This document shows positions 8,446 to 18,432 of a stretch of 64,000 nucleotides of DNA, piece by piece. The DNA comes from Spongiivirga citrea (GTDB lineage: Bacteria; Bacteroidota; Bacteroidia; Flavobacteriales; Flavobacteriaceae). The translations under genes and the position numbers were made by a program. The stretch covers positions 124,001 through 188,000 of the forward strand of contig NZ_JAABOQ010000006.1 in the NCBI RefSeq assembly GCF_010671565.1, written 5' to 3'. The notes beneath the pieces are model-generated. The model made no database searches. It was not told the origin of the DNA and saw nothing but the letters and a program-made list of their open reading frames with translations. The number at the start of each line of letters is the position of its first letter. Position 1 is the stretch's first letter.

Positions 8446-9990
8446 TCATTTTAGCAACCTTATCCGGTCTAAGTACTTTTTAAGTTCGGTCCCAACCTTT
8501 TTTCTCAAAAGAAATAAACCAATCATATTTGGAACCAGCATGGCAAATATCATTGCATCGGAAAAGTCAGTTACTGCTGTTAAACTGGAAGCTGCACCAA
8601 CAATTACGAAAAGACAAAAAATTGATTTATAAACGTACTCGGTTCGCTTCTTCCTACCGAATAAGAAAGACCATGCCTGATACCCATAATAAGACCAAGA
8701 TATCATTGAGGAAAATGCAAAAAGTATAACTGCTATTGACAGCAAATAGGGAAACCATGAGATTCCGCTTTCCAAGGCTTTAGATGTTAAAATAGCCCCT
8801 TCCTCCCAGGAAACTTCATTTCCTATAGTAATCTGACCAGTAATAATCAATGCCAAAGCCGTCATTGTACAAACCACTACAGTATCAATAAAAGGTTCTA
8901 ATAATGCCACTAAACCTTCACTAGCAGGATATTTTGTTTTTACTGCCGAATGAGCAATCGAAGATGAACCAATACCAGCTTCATTGCTAAATGCCGCACG
9001 CTTAAACCCTTGAATCATTACACCAATAAAACCTCCAGCAACACTCGGTGGGGAAAATGCTCCATTTAAAATAGACTGAAACGCTGTTGGAATTTGATCG
9101 TAATTAATGACTAGAATAGTAAGTACTGCCAACACATATACAACAACCATTACTGGCACTATCTTATCTGTCACTTTAGCGATCTTCTTAATCCCACCAA
9201 TAATTACTACGCCAACTAAAATTGCCATTATCAAACCAAATAGCCAACCTTTTCCATAAATAAAACTAGACTCGGCACCCGTTACATATTCAAATAATTT
9301 AAATGCCTGGTTTATCTGAAACATGTTTCCTCCACCGAAAGAACCACCAATACACATTACTGCAAATACAGCCGCTAATAATTTACCAAGTTTTTTAAAA
9401 CCCTTTTCATTCAATCCATTTTTCAAATAATACATTGGACCCCCGAAAACAGTTCCACTTTCGTCGATCTCTCTGTATTTCACACCTAGTGTGCATTCAA
9501 CAAATTTTGAAGCCATTCCGATCAAACCGATAATAATCATCCAAAAAGTGGCTCCAGCCCCGCCAATAGATAGCGCAATGGCTACCCCAGCTATATTTCC
9601 TAAACCAACGGTAGCCGAAAGGGCAGCGGTTAGGGCTTGAAAATGACTTACTTCACCTTCGTACCCCTCTACCCTAATCGTATCTACCGCATCGCCTTCT
9701 GATTGATGAATATTTGACGCAACTTTTACTGGGGAATCTTCTAGATTATCATAGTCACCTCTTACCACTTTAATTGCGGTCAAAAAATGTTGGAAGTTTA
9801 TAAATCTGAAATAAGTAGTAAAGTAACTCGCACCAAGAATTAATATAATAAGGACCCATGGTATACCTACATCTTCTGTTATCGGGATTTGGGCAAAAAT
9901 GGCATCGTAAAACCAGCCCGTAGCCTTTGCGAAACGCTCATTTATAATTTCATCAATGGATGGATTGGCGCCTTGTATTAATAGAATCAT
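8446..9990 (-). CDS. Sodium:alanine/glycine symporter (AGCS family)
   Basis: 514 residues from the ATG at 9990 (a TTG at 10017 would add nine residues; the ATG is preferred). About eleven membrane segments. AGCS signatures are plain: [22 protein letters not shown] near residues 132-155, [11 protein letters not shown], and [37 protein letters not shown] in the second half. These proteins import alanine, glycine or related amino acids with Na+. Use of sodium fits the Na+-pumping Nqr complex encoded later in the window. The insertion at residues 85-110 ([25 protein letters not shown]) is the loop common in Bacteroidota members. Monocistronic on the minus strand. Confidence 0.92.
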   Translation of the reverse strand: MILLIQGANPSIDEIINERFAKATGWFYDAIFAQIPITEDVGIPWVLIILILGASYFTTYFRFINFQHFLTAIKVVRGDYDNLEDSPVKVASNIHQSEGDAVDTIRVEGYEGEVSHFQALTAALSATVGLGNIAGVAIALSIGGAGATFWMIIIGLIGMASKFVECTLGVKYREIDESGTVFGGPMYYLKNGLNEKGFKKLGKLLAAVFAVMCIGGSFGGGNMFQINQAFKLFEYVTGAESSFIYGKGWLFGLIMAILVGVVIIGGIKKIAKVTDKIVPVMVVVYVLAVLTILVINYDQIPTAFQSILNGAFSPPSVAGGFIGVMIQGFKRAAFSNEAGIGSSSIAHSAVKTKYPASEGLVALLEPFIDTVVVCTMTALALIITGQITIGNEVSWEEGAILTSKALESGISWFPYLLSIAVILFAFSSMISWSYYGYQAWSFLFGRKKRTEYVYKSIFCLFVIVGAASSLTAVTDFSDAMIFAMLVPNMIGLFLLRKKVGTELKKYLDRIRLLK

Positions 9991-10090
9991 CAGAACTCGT
10001 TTTAAAATCCTGACCAAGATGTCATCATTCTATTAACATAAAAAGATTAAGCATGGGTGTTTTTTTAAGTGACTATGCTTAAGTACATGC

Positions 10091-11206
10091 TTAACCATCC
10101 GATTTTATGGTAGCAAAGTGAATTAGATTATTTTCGGTTGCAAAGTTGATTAACTGTTCTTTACCATCTACTCCACTCACATTTAATATCTTTTTAATTT
10201 GATAGATATGTGTTTGAAAACCATCAACACTAATATTCATGGCTTCCGCAATGTCAGTATATGACTTTTTCATTCCCATAACGACTAAATTGCCAAGCAC
10301 TTCTTTTTGTCTATCAGATAATTCAACATTCTTCGATTTTTGAATCGCTTCTAATTCCTTTCTTACAGTTGACAACTTCTTATCGCTTACTTTTTTTTGC
10401 TTCAGCAACTCATTATTTACAGACAATAACTCTTTATTCTGCATTATCAAATCATTAACCATAGTCTGTTGCTGTTCTTTTTCTGATAAAAATTTCCAGC
10501 TGTATAGTAAAATTGAAAACAATACAATAAATAAAAACTTAAATGAAATAGAAGCAATACTCCCTAGTAGTTTCCATGTATCTACTGAAACCCATTCCGT
10601 AATGATTTCTAATGGAATAATTCTATGTGATACGGCAATAACAATTAATATAAACAAAGCAAATGATGGCAAATACATAAAACGCATTTCACGGTGTTTA
10701 AATGCTCGATTTAACTCCATTAATAATGAAAAAGCAACTACTAAAGAAATTGGTATATCAATTAACCAAATAAGTCTATTAGAAGACCCGTCATTGGTTA
10801 ATGAGGTTATTACAAAGACAAAGGCAATCATTACCAGTATTCCAGAATATAGGCCAATGAATTCTTTTTCGGTAAACCTGTTGATCATTTTAACAACCAT
10901 GCTTCTTGACTGATTATGCTCAATAGATGGTAAGGATAAAATGATAAAAAGCGAATTAAGTAAAGACACCAATAAACCCAAATAAATAATAGCTTTATGT
11001 GTTTCTGAAAATCCTATTTTCAACAAAACCTCAGTAAAAAAAGCACCTAAACCCCACACAAATATTGCAAGACCGAACCATTTTATACCATTTATAGAAG
11101 CAGCTTCCTTAACCTGTTTTTTCTCTTTTAGGTAAATGCGTTGTATAACAACAGCCGTCACTAGGCATACTAAAGCAATAACTGTATTTTCAATATCTAG
11201 CAGCAT
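10091..11206 (-). CDS. Membrane-anchored LuxR-type transcriptional regulator
   Basis: 371 residues. Seven hydrophobic segments fill residues 5-237 (roughly 5-24, 42-60, 72-93, 118-136, 144-164, 178-195 and 212-237). A charged coiled coil follows at 240-292 (KEQQQTMVNDLIMQNKELL...), then a LuxR-type helix-turn-helix at about 296-356 (LSDRQKEVL, YTDIAEAMNISVDGFQTHIYQIKKIL). The DNA-binding head is thus tethered to the inner membrane through a possible dimerising stalk. No receiver, kinase or periplasmic sensor domain is visible, so the signal must be sensed in or near the membrane. Known: Bacteroidota have many LuxR-like one-component regulators. Target unknown; the gene lies divergent to lgt and beside the AGCS symporter. 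Confidence 0.8.
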   Translation of the reverse strand: MLLDIENTVIALVCLVTAVVIQRIYLKEKKQVKEAASINGIKWFGLAIFVWGLGAFFTEVLLKIGFSETHKAIIYLGLLVSLLNSLFIILSLPSIEHNQSRSMVVKMINRFTEKEFIGLYSGILVMIAFVFVITSLTNDGSSNRLIWLIDIPISLVVAFSLLMELNRAFKHREMRFMYLPSFALFILIVIAVSHRIIPLEIITEWVSVDTWKLLGSIASISFKFLFIVLFSILLYSWKFLSEKEQQQTMVNDLIMQNKELLSVNNELLKQKKVSDKKLSTVRKELEAIQKSKNVELSDRQKEVLGNLVVMGMKKSYTDIAEAMNISVDGFQTHIYQIKKILNVSGVDGKEQLINFATENNLIHFATIKSDG

Positions 11207-11330
11207 TAAACAAATGTAATTATTTTAAAAAACTGATACTTTTCAATACTAAAATAGCACAAAACTTTATGTCAAATGATTTCAGCGTTCACGCGGCTTT
11301 TGGTTATATTTACGCCCATATACTAAAAAT

Positions 11331-12188
11331 ATGACGACATTTCCCCTCTCCTTTACGTGGAATCCGTCTGAGGGTATCGACCTCGGATTTTATGAGATAA
11401 AGTACTACAGTTTAATGTGGGTCGTGGCTTTTGCCATTGGTTTTTACATTACCAAAAAAATATTCAATAAAGAAGGTCGAAGCGCTGATGAACTAGACTC
11501 ATTGTTTATTTATAGTATGGTGTCGATCATGGTTGGAGCTCGCTTAGGTCATGTATTATTCTACCAGACGGAATTGTTATGGGAAAGTCCATTTGAAGTT
11601 TTCTTACCTATATCAAAACCAACAGGTGTTGGTATTTTTGAATTTTCGAAATATAAATTCTCAGGTTTTAGAGGCTTGGCAAGTCACGGAGCGGCAATCG
11701 CAATGATCATCGGGATGTACTATTACAGCAAAAAAGTAATCAAAAAACCTTTATTATGGGTTTTAGACCGCGTTGTAATTCCTTGTGCATTTGGAGCTAT
11801 AGCGATTAGATTGGGTAATTTTTTCAATTCGGAAATGATTGGAAAACCTTCTGGATCTGAATGGGGGGTAATATTTGCTAAAATTGACAATGTTGTAAGA
11901 CATCCCGGGCAATTGTATGAAGCTTTTGGATATGTATTCGTATTTGCAACATTAATGTTTCTTTATTGGAAAAAGGAAGCTGGCAAAAAACTTGGAACTT
12001 TATTTGGCACCTTTTTAGTAATGCTAATGGGCGTTCGTTTTATAGTTGAGTATTTTAAAATTGAACAAGTTGACGGACGTGAAGATTGGGTACTAGGATT
12101 AAATACAGGACAACTACTAAGTATTCCTTTTGTTTTAATCGGAATTTATTTCATTGTTAAGGCTAATAAAAAGGTCGCTACAACATGA
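11331..12188 (+). CDS. lgt: Prolipoprotein diacylglyceryl transferase
   Basis: 285-residue inner-membrane enzyme that transfers diacylglycerol from phosphatidylglycerol to the lipobox cysteine of prolipoproteins, the first step of lipoprotein maturation. Family features visible: YSLMWVVAFAIGF near residue 26, MVGARLGHVLFY at 67-78, FRGLASHGAAIA with the conserved H119, IRLGNFFNSEMIG at 159-171 and RHPGQLYEAFGY at 190-201. The many lipoproteins in this window are its substrates. The following DUF192 gene overlaps it by 4 bases (ATGA), indicating translational coupling. Confidence 0.96.
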   Translation: MTTFPLSFTWNPSEGIDLGFYEIKYYSLMWVVAFAIGFYITKKIFNKEGRSADELDSLFIYSMVSIMVGARLGHVLFYQTELLWESPFEVFLPISKPTGVGIFEFSKYKFSGFRGLASHGAAIAMIIGMYYYSKKVIKKPLLWVLDRVVIPCAFGAIAIRLGNFFNSEMIGKPSGSEWGVIFAKIDNVVRHPGQLYEAFGYVFVFATLMFLYWKKEAGKKLGTLFGTFLVMLMGVRFIVEYFKIEQVDGREDWVLGLNTGQLLSIPFVLIGIYFIVKANKKVATT

Positions 12189-12670
12189 AAAAATTCCTGG
12201 CTTGTATAATATTAGTTTCCGGTTTTTTACTGATAACTTGTGGTGACAAAAAATCAGACAAAAAAGTAATCAAACAAGAAGTATCCTTTACCAAAGAGGG
12301 TACACTCAGCCTTTTTAAGAAAGATAGCCTGCTGGTAAAACTTGATATTGAAATTGCGGATAACGAATACGAAACACAAACTGGTTTAATGTATCGCAAA
12401 TCGATGCAAGATGATCGAGGCATGCTGTTTATTTTTCCGAACTCACAACAACGGTACTTCTATATGAAAAACACCGAGTTCTCTATCGATATAATCTACC
12501 TTGATGAAGACAATAAGATCGTTAGCATTCAAAAAAATGCAGAACCCTTTAATGAAAATTCGCTCCCGTCGGAAGGTCCTGCCAAATATGTTTTAGAGGT
12601 TAACGCCGGACTTTCGGATAAATGGGGGTTGGAAGCTGGCAATTTCATGGTTTTTGAAAAGTTGAACTAA
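12185..12670 (+). CDS. DUF192 family lipoprotein
   Basis: 161 residues. Lipoprotein signal with the cysteine at residue 20 (SGFLLITC). The rest is a DUF192 domain: EYETQTGLMYRKSMQDDRGMLFIF, YFYMKNTEFSIDIIYLD and the closing YVLEVNAGLSDKWGLEAGN. DUF192 proteins are small envelope proteins of unproven function. The start codon overlaps the lgt stop codon, so the two are cotranslated; being lipidated itself, the product would be modified by its neighbour's enzyme. Confidence 0.88.
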   Translation: MKKFLACIILVSGFLLITCGDKKSDKKVIKQEVSFTKEGTLSLFKKDSLLVKLDIEIADNEYETQTGLMYRKSMQDDRGMLFIFPNSQQRYFYMKNTEFSIDIIYLDEDNKIVSIQKNAEPFNENSLPSEGPAKYVLEVNAGLSDKWGLEAGNFMVFEKLN

Positions 12671-12736
12671 CCTTCAAACGCCTTAGAAAAGGCCAACTTC
12701 TATTTCGTATATTTCACGCAACAACAGCCGCATTTC

Positions 12737-14323
12737 ATGATCCAATCATTTAAACAAAAACCCAAATTACAGGAACAATACAATACGATTATTATAGGTT
12801 CAGGTATGGGTAGCCTTGCAACAGCCGCTATCCTAGCAAGGCAAGGACAAAAAGTATTAGTACTCGAACGACATTATATAGCCGGTGGTTTTACACATAT
12901 TTTTAAGCGCAAAGGTTATGAATGGGATGTTGGAATTCACTACATAGGAGAAGTACAACGCCCCAATAGTGTAATGAAACGGCTTTTTGATTATGTGTCA
13001 AATAACAAATTGAAATGGGCCGATATGGGAGAAGTTTATGATCGAATTATTATCGGTGATAAATCATACGATCTTGTCAAAGGAGTTTCTAACTTTAAAA
13101 AACAATTAACAGCATATTTTCCAGAGGAAAAAGAGGCCATAGAAAAGTATGTCGATCTTGTTTTTGCGGCCAATAAAACAAGTAAGAACTTCTATTTAGA
13201 CAAAGCATTACCGCCAATAGTTAGTTCACTTTTTGGTGGATCTATGCGTCGTCCTTTTCACAAATTTTCGGATAAAACGACTTACGAGGTTATTAAAGAT
13301 TTAACTGACAATGAGGAACTAATAAAAGTACTTACAGGTCAGTATGGCGACTATGGTATGGCACCAAAACAAAGTAGTTTTACGATGCACGCCTCTGTTG
13401 CACGCCATTATTTTGGAGGAGGTAGTTTTCCTGTTGGAGGCTCTTCTCAAATTGCAGAAACTACTTCAGAAGTTATTGCAGAATCTGGAGGCACTATTTT
13501 AGTAAGTGCAGAAGTTGACGAAGTAATTATTGAGAATAACAAAGCGACTGGGGTGAAAATGAAAAATGGAGACGTATTCTCAGCAAATACAATCGTAAGT
13601 GGCGCGGGTCTCATGACTACCTATGACAGCTTGCTACCAGAAAATGCTGTTTTAAAACATAATCTGAAAGCACAACTACAAAAAGTAGAACGATCAGTTG
13701 CGCATTCTTGTTTATACATAGGATTGGAAGGCTCACCCGAAGAACTGCAATTACCAAAAACAAACTTATGGATCTACCCTGGTGATCTAGATCACGACGG
13801 TTGTGTCGATCGATATTTAGATGATATGAATCAACCTTTTCCTGTTGTTTATATCTCATTCCCGTCTGCGAAAGATCCCGATTGGTCGAATAGATATCCA
13901 GGAAAAAGCACCATAGATATCATAACCTTAGTGCCGTATGAAACATTTGAGCCTTGGAGCGGTAGTAGATGGAAAAAACGGGGTGAAGACTACGAAAAAC
14001 TAAAAGAAAATATCACACAACGTTTATTGGAAGAACTATACAAACAGCTACCTCAGGTAAAAGGAAAAGTGGACTGCTATGAGCTTTCATCTCCTCTTAC
14101 TACACAACATTTCGTAAACTATGAAAAAGGTGAGATTTATGGCTTAGATCATAGCCCTAAACGATTCAGGCAAAAGTTCTTGAAACCCCGAACACCAATA
14201 AAGAACTTTTACTTAACGGGTCAAGATATCGTTTCGGCTGGAGTTGGTGGCGCACTATTTTCTGGAGTAATAACAGCTGCTGCAATTACCGGAAAAAATG
14301 TACTTAAAAAGATTTTAAAATAG
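12737..14323 (+). CDS. FAD/NAD(P)-dependent oxidoreductase, RetSat/CrtI-like
   Basis: 528 residues. N-terminal Rossmann motif IIIGSGMGSLATAAILARQGQKVLVLERH (residues about 19-47), then GGFTHIFKRKGYEWDVGIHYIG, the substrate-side motif of the all-trans-retinol saturase / carotenoid desaturase superfamily. The FAD-closing motif at the C-terminus is FYLTGQDIVSAGVGGALFSGVITA. In eukaryotes RetSat reduces all-trans-retinol; bacterial members act on carotenoids or unidentified polyenes. No carotenoid genes are nearby, so substrate is open. It stands alone on the plus strand 66 bases after the DUF192 gene and converges with the CIA30 gene. Confidence 0.85.
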   Translation: MIQSFKQKPKLQEQYNTIIIGSGMGSLATAAILARQGQKVLVLERHYIAGGFTHIFKRKGYEWDVGIHYIGEVQRPNSVMKRLFDYVSNNKLKWADMGEVYDRIIIGDKSYDLVKGVSNFKKQLTAYFPEEKEAIEKYVDLVFAANKTSKNFYLDKALPPIVSSLFGGSMRRPFHKFSDKTTYEVIKDLTDNEELIKVLTGQYGDYGMAPKQSSFTMHASVARHYFGGGSFPVGGSSQIAETTSEVIAESGGTILVSAEVDEVIIENNKATGVKMKNGDVFSANTIVSGAGLMTTYDSLLPENAVLKHNLKAQLQKVERSVAHSCLYIGLEGSPEELQLPKTNLWIYPGDLDHDGCVDRYLDDMNQPFPVVYISFPSAKDPDWSNRYPGKSTIDIITLVPYETFEPWSGSRWKKRGEDYEKLKENITQRLLEELYKQLPQVKGKVDCYELSSPLTTQHFVNYEKGEIYGLDHSPKRFRQKFLKPRTPIKNFYLTGQDIVSAGVGGALFSGVITAAAITGKNVLKKILK

Positions 14324-14335
14324 AAAGAAAGTGTT

Positions 14336-14860
14336 TTATTCAACAGCTATAGATACTATCTCCAGCTTAAAATTTTCAGCCTTTTTATTTCCTATCAAAA
14401 AGGCGATTTCGACAAGGGTTTCTCCGTTATAATTATCGAGGTCTAAAGTACGACCGCGAAATGCTGGATACATTGTTGCAAAAGGAATCTCTATTGTTTG
14501 TTTCTTTCCAGTAGTTTCGAATTTTCCTATATACGAAAATCGTTCCCTAAAACTCGATCGCACTCTAAACTGATAACTCTTTCCGTCTCCTTTAAGTTTA
14601 AGTACAAACTTGCTGTAAGAACCTAATGCCATTTGATCGGTTTGATAACGCACAGATGAAAATCCTCCATTGTTTTCTAGTGAAACTGTACCTGAAAAAA
14701 CACCATTGCCATTTGCATTCAATGCAAAACTTCCTTGAGAACGGCCTCCCATTACTCCATCATCTACGACTCGCCAACCGCTAATATCTGTAGTTTTATT
14801 AAAATCAAATATCATTGTAGTCGAAAGAAAAAATAAGATTATGAATGCAAGTTGCTTCAC
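14336..14860 (-). CDS. CIA30 family protein
   Basis: 174 residues from a GTG start at 14860; starting here gives a short N-terminal hydrophobic segment (QLAFIILFFLSTTMIF) that could export the protein. The remainder matches the CIA30/NDUFAF1 domain: FDFNKTTDISGWRVVDDGVMGGRSQGSF at the front and GFSSVRYQ in the middle, a beta-sandwich (galactose-binding-like) fold. Mitochondrial homologues help assemble complex I; the role of bacterial ones is unsettled. The gene starts 6 bases after the kdsA stop, so it is probably in one transcript with kdsA. Confidence 0.82.
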   Translation of the reverse strand: MKQLAFIILFFLSTTMIFDFNKTTDISGWRVVDDGVMGGRSQGSFALNANGNGVFSGTVSLENNGGFSSVRYQTDQMALGSYSKFVLKLKGDGKSYQFRVRSSFRERFSYIGKFETTGKKQTIEIPFATMYPAFRGRTLDLDNYNGETLVEIAFLIGNKKAENFKLEIVSIAVE

Positions 14861-14866
14861 TTAGAC

Positions 14867-15685
14867 CTATAAGCTGTTGATTGTTCTACGAATAGCCACA
14901 AGATTGCGAAGTAAGCCCTCTAAATGGTCTATATGAAGCATATTCGCCCCATCACTTTTCGCATTAGCAGGATCAAAATGTGTCTCCATAAATAGGCCGT
15001 CAACTCCTGTCGCGACCCCTGCTCTACTAATAGTTTCTATCATATCAGGTCTTCCCCCAGTGACTCCACTAGTTTGATTTGGCTGCTGTAACGAATGAGT
15101 TACATCAAGTACTGTAGGAGCAAATTGTCGCATCGTAGGAATTCCTCTAAAATCAACAATCATATCTTGATAACCAAACATGGTTCCCCTATCGGTTATC
15201 CAGGCTTTTTGATTTCCAGAATCATGCACTTTTTTAACGGCATGCTGCATACTTTCAGGACTCATAAATTGTCCTTTCTTAAGATTTACCACTTTGTCTG
15301 TTTTAGCTGCTGCAACAACTAAATCGGTCTGTCTCACTAAGAATGCAGGAATCTGCAGTACATCCACATATTCTGCTGCTTTGTATGCATCTTCTACCTC
15401 ATGAATATCGGTAACAGTTGGCACATCAAAAGCTTCACTTACTTTATCAAGAATGCGCAACGCTTTTTCATCGCCAATACCCGTAAAACTATCAATTCTA
15501 CTGCGATTAGCCTTTTTAAAACTCCCCTTAAATACATAAGGAATTTTTAAATCGTCTGTAATTCGAACTACTTTTTCAGCAATACGCATTGCCATGTCTT
15601 CACCTTCAATGGCACAAGGTCCTGCTAACAAGAAAAAGTTATCTGAATTAGTATGTTTAAGCTTAGGAATTTCAGTAAGGTTCAT
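14867..15685 (-). CDS. kdsA: 3-deoxy-8-phosphooctulonate (KDO-8-P) synthase
   Basis: 272 residues, normal length. Condenses phosphoenolpyruvate with arabinose 5-phosphate to KDO-8-phosphate for lipopolysaccharide inner core. Family motifs: FFLLAGPCAIEGEDMAMRIAE at the start, KGSFKKANRSRIDSFTGIG, the ITDRGTMFGYQDMIVDFRGIP segment and the closing METHFDPANAKSDGANM. A good -7 promoter box lies upstream (15705-15712, minus strand). The CIA30 gene follows. Confidence 0.96.
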   Translation of the reverse strand: MNLTEIPKLKHTNSDNFFLLAGPCAIEGEDMAMRIAEKVVRITDDLKIPYVFKGSFKKANRSRIDSFTGIGDEKALRILDKVSEAFDVPTVTDIHEVEDAYKAAEYVDVLQIPAFLVRQTDLVVAAAKTDKVVNLKKGQFMSPESMQHAVKKVHDSGNQKAWITDRGTMFGYQDMIVDFRGIPTMRQFAPTVLDVTHSLQQPNQTSGVTGGRPDMIETISRAGVATGVDGLFMETHFDPANAKSDGANMLHIDHLEGLLRNLVAIRRTINSL

Positions 15686-15704
15686 CAGTAAAATTGTTAA
15701 GCCA

Positions 15705-15712
15705 CAAAGATA
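15705..15712 (-). promoter_or_regulatory. -7 promoter element for kdsA
   Basis: On the minus strand TATCTTTG, a full match to the Bacteroidota -7 consensus TAnnTTTG, 20 bases before the kdsA start codon. No clear -33 TTG. Confidence 0.6.
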
Positions 15713-15797
15713 GTTTATTAGTCGATAAGCCGGAGGTTATTTTTATGGCATAAACTTTGTAAATAATCCCATCAAATAATTATAACAACCTTTAATC

Positions 15798-16340
15798 ATG
15801 AAAAAAACCACAGTACTTCTAGCTTTAATTATCTCTCAATTTGCAATTGGTCAAGACTCAAAAAATGTAGCTGATAGCCAATTTAAAATTAACTTTCTAA
15901 CTCCTGGAGTTGAGTTTGAAACGGGTATTAGTAATAATAGCACCCTTAACTTTGCCTTAGGTACTGGTATTTTTCTAAGGAAGCAAAATAATCAAGATAC
16001 CGAGTTTGGAGTATTCCCATATTTAGACGGACAATATCGCTATTACTACAATTTTAAAAGACGTCTTGATAAAGGCAAACGTACCGATAGAAACTCAGCC
16101 AACTACTTTTCGCTTAGCGCACTCGCTCAAAGCGGAAAATCTATTATTGGCAATGTCGATTTTACAGAAGACTATGCAGCATTTGTAGGCCCAATATGGG
16201 GAATGCAACGTACTTATAATAGCGGATTCAATCTGAATCTAAGTGCTGGTGTCGGTTATGCTTGGAGTGAAAACTTTGACGGCGAAATTCTACCAACGGT
16301 TTCATTTACTTTAGGTTGGGTCTTAGGAGGTAAAAAGTAA
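15798..16340 (+). CDS. Secreted outer-membrane-type protein, unknown function
   Basis: 180 residues. Signal peptide of about 18 residues ending AIGQ. The mature part is rich in aromatic-polar alternation (FEVGTGISNNSTLNFALGTG-like strands, YRYYYNFKRRLDKGKR, LNLSAGVGYAW), as in small eight-strand outer-membrane barrels or DUF3575-like proteins. The basic turn KRRLDKGKRTDRNS at about residues 88-101 would be an exposed loop. No enzyme motif. It stands alone between divergent kdsA and typA. Confidence 0.6.
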   Translation: MKKTTVLLALIISQFAIGQDSKNVADSQFKINFLTPGVEFETGISNNSTLNFALGTGIFLRKQNNQDTEFGVFPYLDGQYRYYYNFKRRLDKGKRTDRNSANYFSLSALAQSGKSIIGNVDFTEDYAAFVGPIWGMQRTYNSGFNLNLSAGVGYAWSENFDGEILPTVSFTLGWVLGGKK

Positions 16341-16382
16341 GCTCCCTAATAAACATACCTAAAATTAAATCATATATACAAG

Positions 16383-16411
16383 TTGTTATTAACCTATTAA
16401 GCGTACCTTTG
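16383..16411 (+). promoter_or_regulatory. Promoter of typA
   Basis: TTG at 16383-16385 and TACCTTTG at 16404-16411, spaced by 18 bases: both parts of the Bacteroidota -33/-7 promoter. The typA start codon is 22 bases further. Confidence 0.7.
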
Positions 16412-16433
16412 CGCGCTTAAAATCGGCTTAGTT

Positions 16434-18233
16434 ATGGCACAAATGAAGAATATTGCGATCATTGCTCACGTTGACCACGGTAAAACAACCCTGGTTGATA
16501 AGATCATGTACCACTGTCAATTGTTTCGTGAAAACGAAAATACAGGTGACTTGATCTTAGACAACAATGACCTTGAACGCGAACGCGGAATTACCATTAC
16601 TTCTAAAAACGTATCGGTTATATACAAAGACACGAAGATCAATATTATTGATACTCCAGGTCACGCCGATTTTGGAGGTGAAGTAGAACGCGTATTGAAC
16701 ATGGCGGATGGCGTGCTTTTGTTAGTTGATGCCTTTGAAGGACCAATGCCTCAAACTCGTTTTGTACTACAAAAAGCAATCGACCTTGGTTTAAAACCTT
16801 GTGTTGTTATCAATAAAGTAGATAAAGAAAATTGTACACCAGAAGAAGTTCATGAAAAGGTGTTTGACCTGATGTTCGAACTAGGTGCTGAAGAATGGCA
16901 ATTAGATTTCCCTACAGTATATGGTTCAGCTAAAAATAACTGGATGTCGGAAGATTGGGAACAACAAACAGATAATATCGAGCCATTATTAGATATGGTA
17001 ATAGAGCATATTCCTTCTCCTAAAATTGAAGAAGGGACTACCCAAATGCTTATTACATCTTTAGATTTTTCATCCTTTACAGGTCGAATCGCTATTGGAC
17101 GTTTACAACGAGGTACTTTAAATGAAGGCGCTCCTGTTTCTTTGGTAAAAAGAGACGGTTCTATTGTAAAAAGTAGAATTAAAGAGCTACACACATTTGA
17201 AGGGCTTGGAAGAAAGAAAGTATCTACTGTTCAAGCTGGTGATATTTGTGCTTTGGTTGGTTTAGAAAATTTTGAAATTGGCGATACTGTTGCCGATTTT
17301 GAAAATCCGGAAGGACTTAAAACAATTGCCATTGATGAGCCTACCATGAGTATGCTATTCACGATTAACGATTCTCCTTTCTTCGGTAAAGATGGAAAGT
17401 TCGTTACATCGCGTCATATTAAAGATCGCCTGACTAAAGAACTAGAAAAAAACTTAGCATTACGTGTTCAAGAAACAAACAGTGCAGATAAGTTTATGGT
17501 ATTTGGTCGTGGTGTACTGCATTTATCCGTATTAATCGAGACAATGCGTCGTGAAGGATATGAATTACAAATTGGTCAGCCACAGGTAATCATCAAAGAA
17601 GTTGATGGTGTTAAGTGCGAACCAATTGAAGAGTTGACTATTGACTTACCGGAACACGTTTCAGGTAAGGCAGTAGAAATGGTTTCTATACGTAAAGGTG
17701 AAATGCTAAGCATGGAAGCTAAAGGAGACCGCATGATATGCGAATTCTTAATTCCATCTAGAGGAATTATTGGCTTACGTAACCAGTTATTGACTGCAAC
17801 CGCAGGTGAAGCAATCATGGCACACCGTTTTAAGGAATATGCGCCAATAAAAGGTGAAATTCCTGGTCGTATTAACGGTTCTCTTGTATCAATGGAAAAC
17901 GGAACTGCGATTCCTTATTCAATTGATAAATTACAAGAAAGAGGAAAGTTCTTTATCGACCCGGGTGAAGCTATTTATGAAGGTCAAGTAATTGGTGAAA
18001 ATAGCCGTGGTGATGATATGACCGTTAATGTAACCAAAACGAAAAAGCTAAGTAACGTACGAAGTTCTGGTGCTGATGACAAGGCTAAGATCGTTCCTGC
18101 TATCAAATTCTCCTTAGAAGAAGCATTAGAATACATCCAAAAAGATGAGTTGGTAGAAGTAACTCCAAACCATTTACGTTTACGTAAAGTACTGTTAAAA
18201 GAAGTAGAGCGTAAGCGAAATAAAGGGATTTAA
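16434..18233 (+). CDS. typA: Ribosome-associated GTPase TypA/BipA
   Basis: 599 residues, usual length. Translational GTPase that binds ribosomes and supports 50S assembly and growth under stress. Visible G-domain motifs: G1 AHVDHGKTTLVDKI, G3 DTPGHADFGGEVERVL, G4 NKVDKENC. The switch-I region carries RERGITITSKNVS. Downstream come the EF-G-like domains II, III and V, ending with the TypA-specific C-terminal domain (GRINGSLVSMENG, SNVRSSGADDK). It has its own consensus promoter and ends before a hairpin with T run. Confidence 0.97.
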   Translation: MAQMKNIAIIAHVDHGKTTLVDKIMYHCQLFRENENTGDLILDNNDLERERGITITSKNVSVIYKDTKINIIDTPGHADFGGEVERVLNMADGVLLLVDAFEGPMPQTRFVLQKAIDLGLKPCVVINKVDKENCTPEEVHEKVFDLMFELGAEEWQLDFPTVYGSAKNNWMSEDWEQQTDNIEPLLDMVIEHIPSPKIEEGTTQMLITSLDFSSFTGRIAIGRLQRGTLNEGAPVSLVKRDGSIVKSRIKELHTFEGLGRKKVSTVQAGDICALVGLENFEIGDTVADFENPEGLKTIAIDEPTMSMLFTINDSPFFGKDGKFVTSRHIKDRLTKELEKNLALRVQETNSADKFMVFGRGVLHLSVLIETMRREGYELQIGQPQVIIKEVDGVKCEPIEELTIDLPEHVSGKAVEMVSIRKGEMLSMEAKGDRMICEFLIPSRGIIGLRNQLLTATAGEAIMAHRFKEYAPIKGEIPGRINGSLVSMENGTAIPYSIDKLQERGKFFIDPGEAIYEGQVIGENSRGDDMTVNVTKTKKLSNVRSSGADDKAKIVPAIKFSLEEALEYIQKDELVEVTPNHLRLRKVLLKEVERKRNKGI

Positions 18234-18259
18234 TCCTACCTAACAATAGGATAATAACA

Positions 18260-18337
18260 TGTCTGGTGGAGCGCAGTCGAAACCTATCTTACGAAAATCA
18301 AGGATAGTTCTCGACTCCGCTCGAACGGACATTTTTT
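18260..18337. repeat. Imperfect inverted repeat / terminator after typA
   Basis: Left arm 18260-18283 (TGTCTGGTGGAGCGCAGTCGA...) and right arm 18308-18331 (CTCGACTCCGCTCGAACGGACA) are nearly complementary, followed by six T. It is more GC-rich than its surroundings. The pairing plus T run make it a likely terminator of typA. Such TCGA-rich palindromes are common between flavobacterial genes, so it is probably also a dispersed repeat; no second copy of this exact family is in the window. Confidence 0.65.
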
Positions 18338-18432
18338 GTACCCGCTACACCTCTTTAACGTTTATTTGGATGAAAGCTGATTGTCCAATCAACTACAGTT
18401 TTCTATCTTTCCGTTATTAAATCAATCAAAGC

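Noticed and set aside
18260-18337. Palindrome after typA as a third copy of the 22183/60507 family
   Set aside because: It shares only TCGA-rich words; the arms and spacing differ, so I keep it separate.
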